Notes: a model not told the origin generated them from the letters alone. DNA of 64,000 bases from Ovis canadensis (GCF_042477335.2 NC_091263.1:65652501-65716500); one strand, 5' to 3'. Positions 13,258 through 25,440 are shown, numbered from the stretch's first letter. Made by a program: numbers and translations.

Positions 13258-16200
13258 CCTGTATTTTGGCTTTATGTTGAGAGATTTTCTTGGTTGTTAT
13301 CTTCTGATCTATCTATGGTATATTTTTTAACTTGGCAAACCCATAATTCATCTCCACAGGTTCTTTTCTGCTTTCATTTTCTTCCTGACGGCATCTCTGA
13401 TTGTTTTATAGAAGCCACATCTTCTTGAGTACCTTGGCAAATACTAAATAGTGCACTTTTTTTTTTTTAAATAGTGCACTTGTAAAAACAAGCAAAATTA
13501 CTTATTGGTCTACATCAATTACAGTCAATTTCTCTGTTTGTCTTTCCTTATGCATGTTTTCCTCAAATGTCTGGTGATTCTTGGTTAGAATCACAGTTCA
13601 CAATAAAGGGCAACAAGGGGGATGAAGTACTGATATAGGCTACAACTTGGAAGAACCTCAAAAACTTACCCTAAGAGAGCCACCAGACACACAAGGTCAC
13701 ATATTCATGATTCCATTTCTATAACATAGATAGGCAAATCCAGAGATACAGGAAGCAGGTGTGTTGTTGCCAGAGACCCAGGGAGTGGAGAGTAGACATG
13801 CTTACTGGGTACCAAGTTTCCGTCTTGGGGGTGCTGAAAATGTTTCGGAACTAGATGAAGACGACGACTGCCCAACACCATGAGTGCATTAACACGCCAT
13901 TGAACTGTACACTTTCAAATGGTGAATTTTATGTGGATGTTACAATTTGTAAAAAGGGAGTCTCAGGAAATGAACCCTAACTCTATGCACATGAACAGAA
14001 CCATGCAACTGCCAGGCTTCTCTTTAGGGTGACTGATCAGAAGTAGCTATTATTCAAGACTCAAGGGCTCCCAAAATGACAAATAAAGATAGCTAAATCT
14101 GACCTTCTCTAAGTGCCTGATTTCCCTAAGATTATCTAGATTATTTTGCCAAGAGAGACCAAGTGGGGGCGGGGCTGACTGTTCCACATACACACCTTTC
14201 ATTAATCCTCCCATCTGCAGCACATTTATCTTCTCCAGGCTAAGTCAGTCAGATCAAAGCCCACAACCTCTTCAAAGACATGCTGAACAAACCGGCTCCC
14301 ATGAGCAATGATGTCCCGTACGCTCCCCCTACATGTTCTCTTTGTTATTCTGTCTTTGTAACATACAGTTGCCTCTACCTTCATTTTCATGGTATTTACA
14401 AATGGAGAAGCACTTCCATATTTACTTCGTGCTCTTTAATAATCTTTCTGCCCTCCTCAGCTCACTGGGCAATCATTAGTTTATTTTCCTTTACAACAGA
14501 CAAGTTTGCATTTTCTAGCATTTTATATGACTGAAATCATAAATTGCTTATTCCCCCACCACCACCCCTGAGTCCCCCCATGCAGCATATTCTGAGATTT
14601 ACCAATGGTACTTGTATGAGTGGCCCACTCTTTTTATACTGATGAGAGCATGCTGTTCTACGGGGACACCACTATTTGTTCATTCATCTGTTTGTAGATA
14701 TTTGGGTTGTTTCCAGTTTTTGGCTATTGCAAATCAAACTGCTATAGACAGCCAAATACCAAACAAACAGAAACAGATGCAGAAAGGACAAACGTATGTG
14801 AGGGCAGCCAACCAACCTGAAGCAAAGACTTGAGGTGTTCTACTCGAGTGTCATAAAATAAAAAGCCTTTAAAGTATTCACGTTGTATTTATGATTGCAG
14901 ATACTACTAGTCATTTTCACAGCTACTCATTATCAACATGGACATAAGAACCCACTTTTATTTTGATAAGGAAATATGAAGTTATGTTATCAAAAATATT
15001 ACAGGAATCCTATCCAGTTTGTGAGTACAGGTGGGCAGTTTACATCCTACTCCCATTCTGGTTACAAAACCAGCGCACTCCTAATGTTGGATGTATCTTT
15101 TCAGCAGCCAAAAGAGGATGTACTGCTCACTCCTCATTTCAGTAACCTGGATCGTTTCACAAGTTTTTTTGTATTTCCACAGGAATATCATGTCAAACAC
15201 CTCATCTCACCTCTGCAGACTCTGTTTTATTACATCTGCACGAAGTTCAGTCTTCCATATGAGAACTGCCAAAGCTAAATCTGACATGCACACCAAGCTG
15301 GGAACCACACATCCACCAGGTATATACTATCTATATTTGAAAGTCAGCTGGCTTCATGGAAGCCCTTAAACAAGCATATCGTCTATTTACAAACAGAAAC
15401 ATATAGAAGTAGAGCCTTGGGGTTAGATGCTCAACTTTTGCAATTATTGGCCTGGGCTTATTTAGACAGTCACATCAACAACAAGCAATACTTACTGAGA
15501 TCAAAACATAACCAGGCATTTTTGCTTGGTGCTATTTATACAAAGAAAAAGTATGGACCTTTATCTCAAAGAGTTCAATTCCTGACATACAAACAACTAG
15601 TATCAGTATATATCAAGAAACATGCAAAAAGGGGGGCAGAGGTAAGTGTCTGAATCTGCCTGGAGATCAGAGAGGGCTTCACAGGAGAAGGGAGCCAAGG
15701 GTAAGTCCTCAGTTTCCAGCCTGGTGGAAGGTGGTATCACCGATGAAGATAGAGAATCAAGAAAGCCAGGTTGGATGGCACTGGAATATTGTAAAAGGCA
15801 GCAAGACTGGAAAATGATGGTGAGCACACTGAAGAGACCAGTAAAAGTCTAAAACAAAGGAAAAGGAAATGTGTGGGTAGACCATGTACTGGGCAGGAAA
15901 GAAACTGCCAGTCAAAGAGAGCAGCATTCCCAGATAGAGACCACTATTTGTTCACGACTATAAGAACAGCTCTGTTGTCCTGTTAAACTCTCCAAACAAA
16001 CATCTCGCTCTTCCTGCATGTTCTTTCCTCTATTTATGATTGATTACTTGTGGTTATCACAGCAAAACCATCTTATGGTTATAAAGGGTTATGATAGTTT
16101 AGAGAAAAGAGAACACAACACAAGCTTCGAATTTTGAAATTCATGTCAGTTTAAGTAATCAAGCCACAGCAGGACACATTTCAGATTAAGCAGGATGCGA

Positions 16201-19200
16201 GGCTTCCTGCTGTCTCAGTCTGTACCTCTTCTCAAATCTTTGCTCTAACTCTTCCCTTTTCAGACAGAGAAACCAAATCTTTTACATTTTCCTAGGGCAG
16301 CAGGGGAGCGAAACTGGGGCAGAGCAAAAGTTAAAGTACTTGGGAATTCCCTGGTGGTCCAGTGGTTAGGGCTCTGTGCTTCCACTGCAGGGGCCACAGG
16401 TTTGATCCCTGGCTGGGAAACTAAAGATCCCACATGGTGTGTGGCAAGGCAGGAGGCATCTTAAAAACAGGATCCTTAGTAAAGGATCTCAGAATTAACT
16501 AAGCCAAGCAAGCTAGGCACTTCAGTAAGGAGTGCTGTCAATGCAGGCAGGAGACCAAACACTGCAGTTCACTAGAAATGCAAAAACAAAAGACAAGACC
16601 ATAGTCCCCTATAACCTCTTCCTGGTCCCAATTCAAAATTCGTGTTGTTTTTACTTTTCTTATCACAGACCCATGCGAAGGACATCAGAGTATTTGGATG
16701 AAGGCAAGAGAGCCCAAAGTCCATGATCTGAGTACCGCACGCACACTCCGAAGCGTCAGTCAGTAACACATTACCCAGAACCTTCTGCAATTTGGTTCCT
16801 ACCCAGTGACTCGAAACGCACAATCCTGAGAATGTGTTCCAAGGAACCACAGCACACATGTGACAGCAATATTCTCCTTATTCAACTCTTGCCCTGCTTC
16901 TACCATGACCATGTTTAAACACTCATGTGCCAGGCACTTTATGTGCATTATCTCACTTAATGCTGTGAAGAAGGTATTAATTATCATTATTTTATAAATG
17001 AGGAAACTGAAGCTTTCAGATGTTGAGAAACTTGCCCATGGTCATGTTATATTAAATGGCAAAAAAGGAAGCGGAACTCAGGCTAGCCTGACCGCTAGTA
17101 GTGCAGACTCAACACCACACGGGCCACATCCATGAAAATGCTCACAGCAATACAACCAGTCCCTGTAACTGTAACACACAAGTACTCACCTAAATGCCTA
17201 ACGGGGAAAGCCGGAGCAAATTATGGTTCAAAAACAAGACAATGTGTTATACATAAGACAACATATGAGGAAGTATAAACAAGGGGAAGTATTGGAAATT
17301 CACATTTTTAAAGACAGAATATGTAAATAAATGCACATAATGAATACTAGAATGGAATGTCACCCAGAATAGAGATTTTCCATTTTGTTCACAGCTGTTT
17401 CCCCAGTGCCTAACAGATAGCAGATGCTCAGTAAATACCAGCTGAATGAATGAGCTGCAGAACAGTAACATACTATGAATACGGACAAGACCTGTGGGAT
17501 AACAAGCAAGGAAGAAAGCTTTTATTTTAGGCTAACGAAATTATGAATGGTCTTCTTCAGTGGCATTAGAATCACCCCTTGATTACACAGTTCCTAAGGC
17601 AGTGTGCAAGTTCAACAAAACGCCAGAATGAAAGCTGGCCGTGAATCTCACAGAGAGCTTCTTTTCCAAAAGGCAGGGAACATGTGGTACGCGGTGCCAG
17701 GTACACAGTGAGGGCACAAGTCAATGATAACAATAACCTTTCTAAGCTGGCCAGACAGGGATAACTCTAGCACTCGTTGCTCTTAGGCAATTCTCAATGT
17801 CACTCTGGACATTTCTCATCTCCCTTTAAAAAATACATTTACACACCAGTAAAACTTACCAGACTTCCAGACTAAAAAGCATGGTGAAGCATGTCAACAC
17901 ATCCACTAACGACCAACTATTTGAAACACAGGAATTTAATCTAGATTCTAGTGAGATAGAGGCACGCAAAGAAACCTGACATCAGATCATAAAAATAGAA
18001 ATCAGACGGCCGCTCAGCACACAAACATTCAGAGTTACTGGGCCCAGCTTAAAGACACTTTCCCATGAGTAGTAACGTGAAAACAACCATTACTTGGTTA
18101 ATTAATGAATGTATGAATAAAAGTAACATGTTCTTACATTCAGCTATACCAGGATACAAGAAAGTTAATTTAATAAATACAAGTAGTCTTTTCCAGATGT
18201 TATATAAGAACTTAGTACTACTTGAGAGAAAGGATAAATATAAGGTAATTCATGATTCACCCACAAAAGGGAAAAATGACCACAGAAGAACCTGGAGAGA
18301 TTTTCCAGCCACAATTTGCTGAACAGCAAGCACTAGACCTTAAAACAAATTCAAGCAAGAGGGTGGCAGAATAGTCTTCTGGGGAACATTCTCCCAGCTC
18401 TATTGCAGTTAATATAGCAATTCATGAGGCAAGAACTATAGTAAAAACACTCACAATAATCAGTTTATATCTCTAACCCTATTTGAGGAAAACCAGGCTT
18501 GAGAAAAGTGAGCAGCACAGTTCAGCACTGAAGTTTAAAAAAATCTAATTCTTTCCTTCAACAGTAAAGACACTTTAGGTGGCATTCACGATCTTCTATT
18601 TCATTCCTTTTCACCTGTACATCTGAGTCTCCACTCCAGCCCAGAAGGTAACTTCCCGCCACCATGCCTAACTGACCCGGGGCATTCTGTTACTCCACTC
18701 CTACCACATCCCATCTTGAGGTTCTCTTATCAACACAAAGCTCACAGAGCTCACAGCAGCTCCACGGACCAGATCTAGTCCAAAATGGACTCTTTCTTCT
18801 TTCTGAAGCCTGGGCGGGGCTCTGAGCAGCAACATCCCATCTTCCCTGCCCACAGCCCCAACAAGCTGCTGAGAGAAGGAACACAAGGCGGCAGGCACCT
18901 CCAGCCTGTCAGCAGTCAAACCCAGCAAAGGCTTTGTCTGGGGCTGGACCATGGCTGAGCCCCTTCTTGAGCAGCCTGACTGCAAATGCCCCCTGAGATT
19001 CAAGGAACAAGTACCAGCAGAATTCACTGAATGACGAAATTCTTCCAAGTTAACTATACCACATTTTGTAATAGAAAGAGCCTGTTATTACTAGAGAAGG
19101 CCTCCCAAATCTATCGCAGCAACAATACTTTGTTGCGTAAGTTTCATACAAAGACCAGCAGGTTAAAGAAGGTAACTGTGCTCATTTTTTAAAGACTCGC

Positions 19201-22200
19201 GTATCACTAAAATATTCGTCAGAGATTTTCCCCTCTTACATCACAATCCACCTCATCTGGCAATCATTTCATCTTTCACATCTATTCCATTTGTGTAGGA
19301 TGATAGCTCGTTCTCTAAACAAGGCTTCTGTTTTGCCATTATTTGAACATCAGCAGTTTTCCCTCTACCCCATAACAGGTAAGCATTTTCTCCTTTGTCT
19401 ATTCTCAGCCCTGAATTTGACTTTTCTGGGCACTTTCTTTTCTCTATTAATGATCTTACTCAAGGACTGGTTGCAGAATACATATAGGAAGTTACCCTCG
19501 AATAGCAAGGGCCCTCACTAAACTAAAAGCCCAATGTCCCAGACAGCTGGGAATTTTCTGCCTAAGAGACTGGAAATCCCAAAAGGTAACAGAAGGTTTA
19601 CCTTTATGTTAGTCTATGGCTCATCCATAGGCGACTGCCAGAACACAAGAGTGAATAACACCGATCAGTGGCTAACTGATGCCACTTCTCAAACTCAGCT
19701 TTTGCTCATGGACAGCCAGCTGTTCATGAGGCTCTAATTTGAAACTACATACACATCACATTTCCTATTAGCCAAATAACACCTAAACCGCATGAAAGAA
19801 ATACCTCAGTAAGTCACGAGTGTGCAAACAGCACGTGATTGGTGAGGGAAATCAGTAGTGACCTGGGTGACGATCACTAAGCTCCTTTCTCACAGACACA
19901 TGCAACAGGAGTGAGAGTAGCTAAAGCACCTGTGAACACCATTCTGTAAACTCAATACTTCAATGACTTCCTCTTACCTCAAACAAATTTCAAATACAAA
20001 AGTAAAACCAATGCTAGGTTTTAGCCAGCCTGAAAGAGGAAGACTGTGTGTGATTCCTTCTTCCTGTACTCTTGACCAAGCCGACTCTGCCTGTCCTCCT
20101 TGGTCACATTCTTGAACCTCTTAGAACACCATGGAGCCCTTACATGCAGCCAAGCCACCAGAAGAGCCAGGACCTTGGCTGCCCAGGCCTAGAATGGAAA
20201 CGGTGTTAACACACTTCTCAGTGAGGGAGGGGGAAAAAAATCCAGCTGCCTTTTCTACCATCATCTAGAATTTCATGGATTATTTTCCTCTCTGCTTTAT
20301 TTTCCCTTTAACCCTTTCCTGGGGTTTCAACTTTCTCCCTTCTCTCTTTGCTCCTTCATCTCTGTTCCCAGTTCTTTTTGCCGTACTTTTCCTGACCTTG
20401 TGCGCGAGAATAATGCCCTTTTACAACAGTAGAGGACGGCCAGCACGGACTAGGGAATTGAGTTCACACCAATAAAACCAGCGACATCATCAACAGTTGA
20501 CCAAATCCACAGTGCCCCCAGATTAGTCAATGCCTGCTATAGATGAACACTGTGATAGGAATCATGGGGGAGACAAGATAAAAAAGTAGTTTCTGGCCTC
20601 TGTGACACGACAAGCAGTGAAGAGAACATCCCAAAATATGAGAAAAAGTAAAAACAACATCAAGCAGTCAGAAGATTGCACTATATGAGTTAATAAACTT
20701 GGGTTGTAACATTTGGGCCCTGCGTCCACAACAGGAGCCAACCACTGTGTTCTAGAAGGTTGCGAGGAGGCTCACTCAGGGAGGGCACAAGGTAGGCCTG
20801 AAAGAGCCGTGAGGGTCTGAACAATTAAGGAGAGGGCCTCCCCAGGCCCACAATAAGACAGCCTAAAAAAAAGGAAAGGAGTAAAATGGTATATTTTATG
20901 GATTTTACTACAATTAAAAAAAACAAAGGAGAAAAAGGCCTGTGCCCCCAAGCTGTCTCCAGCAGAGTAAGAAAGTTGGCACGGGGTCTTAACTGAGAAT
21001 TCCTATGCATAGGTGGAAATATCCTGATGAACTTTGCCAACTGATACTGTCCAGAACCACATACCCGACAATTCCTCCTCTAATTTTAAATACCAACACC
21101 ATGTAAAATACAGTTAAAGAAAAAGAAACTAGTTGACCAGAGAGGGAGAGGTGGGAATAATGAAGAGATCTGAGATCTCTTTTCTACCAGGGAAATGCCC
21201 CAGCAACTCTGCTATTGTTATGAGCAGAAATCCCAAACCCAGAGGTTCCAATGGGTCTCCATTCTTTGAGTTTTCTGCTGAGCGTGAGAGAGGAAACCTG
21301 TCCATTTCTAGAAGTGAGTTGCACAAAATCTTTAGCTTTCAGCTCCTAGCTAGCTACTAATAAAGCCCTGAGTATCCAAATCCAAGGTATTAGTTAACAT
21401 TTGCTGATCACCTGGGGAAAAAAAAAAAATCCTGGACTAGTAGGATAAAGCAACTTTTACAGTACGGAACACCTTCGTCATTTCCATTTCAATACTAAAA
21501 TGAAAATTATTCGGTTGAAATCATGCCAATGTGCTCTTGATCTTCAGTTTTAGCGAACAACAAAATCCATGCAACAGCTCCTGAAAGGAAGGTCAGTGAA
21601 AACAGCAAAGTAGGAGAAATGTTCCCACTTTCACATAATGGTCCACATGAGAGGAGAAACAGGCTGGGACACTGTCTAAAGGACCATAATAATTCACAGT
21701 AAATGCTGTTCTGTGTGTTTTACTCTGTACTAGTTTGATATAATGTAATACAAAATGTCCATTGTGAGGATAATACCTGGCCTAAGGTGCAAGACATTGA
21801 AAACTATGCTAGCTTAAGTGTTAAAAATAAGCGGCTTGCTAAAATAATCAATTCTGTTACTTAACTTACAATTTCATTTCACACCCCCTCAAATCAATGA
21901 AATACAAGCTATGAGAACTTACTTTAGTTACTGCCAAAATTTCTTTCAACATCAGAGATTAGTCACCAGTATATGAAACCAATGAACTCATTAGCCTAGA
22001 AGCACCGATTATTCACAGCAAACCGGGAGATCTAGGAGCTTCTCTTAAGAGATTTATCAATTGCCCACACAGTGTTGGGTGATTCTGATGCTTATCCTAT
22101 GTTACCTCATAAAATTTCATAAGACTTTCTGAAACAAGTGTTAATCTACACAGCTCTGCTTCTGTGTATTTCTGGTCTATTTCCCCTGAATCCACTCCAC

Positions 22201-22666
22201 CCCGCCTTTCTAATTCCTAGTAGTGTGAGAAGCTGAGGTCCTCTGATATGCACCTTAGACAAAGCAAATACATCACATGTGTCCAGAGGAGGCAACACAT
22301 AATTCAGTTTGGTTTCAAGCTACAGGCCATTTAACCAGGCCGGAGGAGACTTTAGCAACAGCTCATATTTAGATTTGATTTCAGGGATTACACTTGGGAG
22401 GTGACAACACTGCTTACCTTTAGGACAGAAGCTAAGCTGGTCATGTGCTCATTGAGGGCACCCTCGGACTCCTTGTAGGTCAAGCACGTGAACTGGTACT
22501 CCTCAGGGTCGAAGGAGTCGGCCCCCTGCTGCTCCACATCGCTGGCCACTCCCACGTAATAGTCCTCTATGTCCCCAGGGTCCTCATCCTCTTCCTCCTC
22601 CTCACAATTAGGGTCATAGTCCTCTTCGTTGCTGTCAGACCCCTGGCTATTCATGTCCACAGACAT
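11..22666 (-). CDS. ARIH2: ARIH2 (ariadne-2, TRIAD1), RBR E3 ubiquitin ligase: 5' two-fifths, spliced
   Basis: Six coding exons on the minus strand join in one frame (249+68+64+151+122+110 nt) to give residues 1-254 of a family protein of about 490 residues; the 3' exons lie left of the window. All junctions are GT-AG. Domains seen: acidic N-terminus (1-60), UBA-like helical region (about 60-125), complete RING1 (C137, C140, C154, H156, C159, C162, C181, C186) and the first IBR cysteines (C226, C231, C247, C250, C255). Family knowledge: RBR ligases take ubiquitin from UBE2L3 via RING1 and pass it through a RING2 cysteine, which is outside the window; ARIH2 works with neddylated CUL5-RBX2 and affects myeloid cell growth. 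From memory, the acidic run is about two residues shorter than in human. The start codon has a purine at -3, and the sequence matches the known ARIH2 N-terminus. Confidence 0.96.
121..1266 (-). other. ARIH2: ARIH2 intron between coding exons 5 and 6
   Basis: No coding signal. It holds one Bov-tA SINE (826-1011); the rest is unique-looking intron sequence with no clear motif. Confidence 0.8.
826..1011 (+). repeat. Bov-tA SINE
   Basis: A tRNA-Glu-derived head (GCTTCCCTTGTGGCTCAG) is followed by the Bov-A body and ends at the typical GGACACGACTGAGCGACT tail. Ruminant-specific element. Confidence 0.9.
1267..1388 (-). CDS. ARIH2: ARIH2 fifth coding exon (end of RING1 and linker, codons 178-218)
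   Basis: 122 nt. Acceptor TTCAACAG, donor GTATGC. It supplies the last RING1 ligands (C181 and C186) and the helical linker to the IBR ([20 protein letters not shown]). From memory, human has E where D198 occurs in ELRDKY. Confidence 0.95.
1389..2314 (-). other. ARIH2: ARIH2 intron between coding exons 4 and 5
   Basis: Contains a CHR-type SINE with A-rich tail (about 1581-1735); the remainder is AT-rich intron with no further feature seen. Confidence 0.75.
1581..1735 (+). repeat. CHR-type tRNA-Glu-derived SINE with A-rich tail
   Basis: The head ATTCCCTGATGGTCCAATGG and GTCAGGGAACTAAGATCC are diagnostic of the CHR family; a long A/AAC-rich tail follows. Confidence 0.75.
2315..2465 (-). CDS. 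ARIH2: ARIH2 fourth coding exon (RING1 core, codons 128-178)
   Basis: 151 nt. Acceptor TCCCTCCAG, donor GTGAGT. It carries C137-x2-C140, C154-x-H156-x2-C159-x2-C162, the zinc-ligand pattern of the first RING of the RBR family, and ends with one base of G178. Confidence 0.95.
2466..3659 (-). other. ARIH2: ARIH2 intron between coding exons 3 and 4
   Basis: 1.2 kb with no gene and no recent repeat recognised; it reads as ordinary unique intron. Confidence 0.6.
3660..3723 (-). CDS. ARIH2: ARIH2 third coding exon (codons 106-127)
   Basis: 64 nt: one base completes R106, followed by 21 codons ([20 protein letters not shown], then H). Acceptor TTTGTAG, donor GTGAGT. It is the linker between the UBA-like region and RING1. 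Confidence 0.93.
3724..4222 (-). other. ARIH2: ARIH2 intron between coding exons 2 and 3
   Basis: 0.5 kb. The 3900-4160 part looks like an old decayed LINE-like fragment, but I cannot assign a family. Confidence 0.45.
4223..4290 (-). CDS. ARIH2: ARIH2 second coding exon (codons 84-106)
   Basis: 68 nt in phase with the preceding exon. It encodes [17 protein letters not shown] and AEILD plus two bases of R106, the second part of the UBA-like helical region. Acceptor CTTTCTAG and donor GTAAGG are both good. It is too short to stand out as an ORF and was found by matching the expected protein. Confidence 0.93.
4917..5020 (-). repeat. CHR-type SINE fragment
   Basis: Minus-strand copy: ends with CCAATGGACTACCAGGGAAT, the complement of the CHR head, with a T-rich start. 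Confidence 0.75.
5265..5400 (-). repeat. BovB 3' end fragment
   Basis: CAGTTCAGTTCCGTCGCTCAG, then GACTCTTTGTGACCCCATGG, is the reverse complement of the BovB 3' tail. Confidence 0.85.
5930..6010. repeat. MER5-like DNA transposon remnant
   Basis: CAGTGGCTACATGTGATTGC and CTACCAGAATGGACAATGC resemble the MER5 (hAT-Charlie) non-autonomous family. Short and diverged. Confidence 0.45.
6030..7565 (+). repeat. L1 LINE 3' part (ORF2 end and 3' region), interrupted by a Bov-A SINE
   Basis: Sequence matches the L1 ORF2 3' end pattern (AAGACTTACTATAAAGCTAC; ATGAAAACATGTCCATGC; CCAAATGTTCATCAACTGAT). Frames are broken. It ends near the AATAAA-like run at about 7550. Confidence 0.8.
6731..6845 (-). repeat. 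Bov-A monomer inserted in L1
   Basis: AAGTCGCTCAGTCATGTCC through CAATAGTACTGGAGTGGATT is a minus-strand Bov-A unit; L1 sequence resumes after it. Confidence 0.85.
11450..11474. repeat. (GCAG)n microsatellite
   Basis: About six tandem GCAG units inside the large ARIH2 intron. Confidence 0.9.
13222..13256. repeat. (AC)n microsatellite, about 17 units
   Basis: Uninterrupted AC dinucleotide run of 35 bases; likely length-polymorphic. Confidence 0.97.
13610..13950 (+). repeat. Old L1 3' fragment
   Basis: It ends with the L1 3' pattern ACTGTACACTTTCAAATGG and TGAATTTTATGTGGATGTTA. Diverged and non-coding. Confidence 0.6.
14540..14755 (-). repeat. Old L1 ORF2 3' fragment
   Basis: ATTTGGGTTGTTTCCAGTTT and TGGCTATTGCAAATCAAACT are the reverse complement of the L1 ORF2 end. 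Confidence 0.65.
16341..16465 (+). repeat. CHR-type SINE
   Basis: TTCCCTGGTGGTCCAGTGG head, TTTGATCCCTGGCTGGGAA (box B-like) and ATCCCACATGG body. Confidence 0.9.
16915..17095 (+). repeat. MIR SINE
   Basis: Matches the MIR core: TGTGCCAGGCACTTTATGTG, ATTATCTCACTTAATGCTG, AATGAGGAAACTGAAGCTTT and AACTTGCCCATGGTCATG. Old mammal-wide element. Confidence 0.8.
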
Positions 22667-22760
22667 CTTAACATCCAGTCAAGTTGCAGATCAGGAAAGC
22701 AGTTTCTTCCCCTCCCCCCAAACTTCACCACTGTCTCAAACTCATTAGTGTTTTTGTCTT
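22418..22760 (-). CDS. ARIH2: ARIH2 first coding exon (94 nt 5' UTR plus codons 1-83)
   Basis: The coding part is 22418-22666 and starts [10 protein letters not shown]. The acceptor follows a pyrimidine-rich run ending TAG at 22761; the donor is GTAAGC at 22417. It encodes the acidic N-terminus, rich in D and E from residue 14 to 56, and the first half of the UBA-like region. The ATG context AAGATGT has A at -3. Confidence 0.95.
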
Positions 22761-24143
22761 CTAAGGGAGGAAAAGAAAAAAATATGTGTTAGTTACTTTC
22801 ACTGTGAAAAGCTGTAACAGAAATCATTCAAGAACCAAAACGGCACAGCATTGGTCCTACACCCTATGGCCTATTCCAACTCTCCTCTCATCCAGGAAAC
22901 CTCACCATCATCTCCCTGCCCAGGCTTTTCAAAGGGAAACCCTTTCCTGGAGGGGCAGAAGCAGTTAACAATGGTAACTTCACATGAAGGGTCTGGCATG
23001 AAAGAGTAAGGCTGTCTGCTCCATGTCAAGGAGTCAAATTCCCACAGAGTTGTCCTTCCTGCCAGGGTCCTTAAGAGAGAAGCACATTCCCACAGCTGAT
23101 TGCCCAGAGTGGAAGTATCCTAAAGGCTGAAGAGCCGACGTTTAAATTTTCTCACCCAGTCGTGCCCTACTGAGTAGTGACACAGACAGAACATAAATAG
23201 GGACGCGGTTCCATCCCACTACAGTTTCTGGGGAAATAATACCAGTGTTTTACAGACATCGCTCTCAGATATATGGGGGGAAAAGTGCATAGTAAAGAAA
23301 AAATAAAACCACACAGCTCTTCAACATCAACATCCTCCTCTTGTCTGCAAAGGTAACTGATTTTTCCACTTTAAAGGGTTCTACTAATCCTCTAAAAGAG
23401 GTACTGAGAGGCAGAGAAACTGACCCAATAGTGAAGGAAAACTACAGATACTACTACTTTGGCAGGATCGAGCCTAGGAAAAAACAGAATCTACCTAGGG
23501 TAAAGAAACAAGATCAAATGGCAGCAGCTATTGAAAAATCCTCATAGATCAAAATGTGACTCAATTACATATAAATGAAAAGAGAATACTAGTTGAAAAA
23601 GTAAAACAGTCACATATTTTAACTCTTAGAGACGATTTTGGCAAATACTCATTAACTTCTCTACACAAGAACTATTTCAAGTGACCGTTTCCAAGGAACA
23701 GTATCAAACAGTGATTTAAATCTAAAACTAAGAGGGCCTTAAAATGCAAGAGCATGTTGGACTGAATGGAATGAAATAATTTATATAACCAAATCTGGAT
23801 TAAATACTAAAGTAAATTTAAAACCTATTTGAAGTAGATAATCTCGCCAAAAAATTTATAATGAAAAAAAGGTTAAAATGAATGTCTACTGAATATGTAA
23901 CCAGTCTAAAGGACTACAGAGTCACATTTTAATGATATTATAAAAGTATCAATGAATCTACCTCTGATATTTTACCTATAAATGCTTAAATTTAAAAAAA
24001 AGTCACACTAATGAGAGGGCAATAACATTTGCAGTTTGACTTTTAATAAATTGTGTTATATGCTAGAACCACCTTATCACAACTGAACTTAACTGTGGTA
24101 TTTTTCCTTTAGGAGAAAGAATTAATCTTTAAATTAAAAATAC

Positions 24144-24178
24144 CTGTAATTCTTGAAGATCTTGCGGGAAGATGTCAC
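24144..24178 (-). other. Candidate 35-nt alternative 5' UTR exon of ARIH2 (speculative)
   Basis: On the minus strand, TATTTAG precedes a 35-nt GC-balanced block (GTGACATCTTCCCGC... ending TTACAG) followed by GTATTTTT. Splice dinucleotides fit both sides inside AT-rich intron, but the upstream pyrimidine tract is poor and I have no transcript evidence. Confidence 0.2.
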
Positions 24179-25289
24179 CTAAATACTCATTCATATAATT
24201 TCATTCATATAATTTCCATCTAAAATGAAAAAAGATAATTCTATTTACATACTGTAAAATTGGTACCCCGCGTTCACAAATTTTAAAAATAAAGACATTT
24301 AAAAGAAAAAGCAGCAAATGACCAGAAATTATTTTCTTATAAGTCCCACAGAAATCCACTTCATAATTATATATTGACAAGAGCTACATGGCCTTCTAAA
24401 AAAAGAAAGTATTTAAAGTAAACAGCTAATAATAATTTAACCTCGGGTACCCGGCTCCCTCTCATTCGTTCCCTCAGTTTGAAAGTCTACTACTTCACTC
24501 TTTTTTCTTTAATTTTTTTTGGAGTGTAGTTGATTTACAGTGCTGTGTACTACCTTACTCTTATTGTTCAGATTTCCTAAATTAACTACTACAATTTCAA
24601 TCTTAAATGTTACATAGAGATTGACAAAGCAAATTTTAACTGACTTGAACTGGGCTTTTATCATAAAGTCATCTCCATTGTTGTACTCTAACGCTTATTT
24701 TAGCTCTCACTTTATTCATGAAAATTATCTTCAAATAAAAAAAATCCACAAGAGAAAATAAAACAAAAATTTTTTTTTAAAAAATGGGGGAGGGTGCAAT
24801 TTCCTAGCAGTCTAGTGGTTAGGGCTTAAAAAAAGAAAAAAAAAAGTTCCTTGTACAATGCCCACTAGGCAATATTAACACCCATTTTGTACCTCTCTTC
24901 TGACATGTTCAAGCCCTACTTGACTTTCTCAGAGTTACAGATCCCACTATCAAAGACTAAATAAGTACCATTCACTTACTTAATCAGAAATTTTACGTCC
25001 ATGTTTTTATCCTTTTAAATTTCTTGGAAAACCAGCGATAACTTTCAAAGAAATACTTCTAACACAGACAGGCAAACATAAACTAAATGAAAATCAAAGT
25101 CCAAACAAAGATTGTGGAAGACGATTTCCAAAATAGTAGAGGAACAATTGATTTTTTAAGTCTGTTTTCTTTTATCTGCATTTTTATGTAAGATACTGCT
25201 TATTAGGCATATAAGCATACATAGCATTACAAATAATGCTCCCATCTATAAAATAATCACTACCAAGAACAGCTTTCATTTAATGAGAG

Positions 25290-25440
25290 CCAATTTCAGG
25301 TCAGACTCATTCTCATGAAATGTTTATAACCCTACAAAGTGGCAATCGTCCTCGTCTTACACATGAGGAAACTAGAGTTCAAAAAGATTAAGCAACTTGC
25401 CCAGGACCACAGTGCTGACAACCAGTAGAATCCAGCATCA
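25290..25440 (+). repeat. MIR SINE
   Basis: ACACATGAGGAAACTAGAG and TTAAGCAACTTGCCCAGGAC match the MIR core and 3' half. Confidence 0.7.

Larger units (their letters stand above)
4291..22417 (-). other. ARIH2: ARIH2 large intron after the first coding exon (18.1 kb)
   Basis: No exon or RNA gene found. Recognised repeats are listed separately (CHR at 4917, BovB tail at 5265, MER5 at 5930, L1 at 6030-7565, GCAG and CA microsatellites, L1 pieces at 13610 and 14540, CHR at 16341, MIR at 16915). The stretches 7570-11440, 15000-16340 and 17500-22400 show nothing that I recognise. Confidence 0.7.

Noticed and set aside
12929..13330. 133-codon frame spanning the CA microsatellite
   Set aside because: The frame is open only because AC repeats encode T-H; there is no conserved domain and the surroundings are AT-rich intron.
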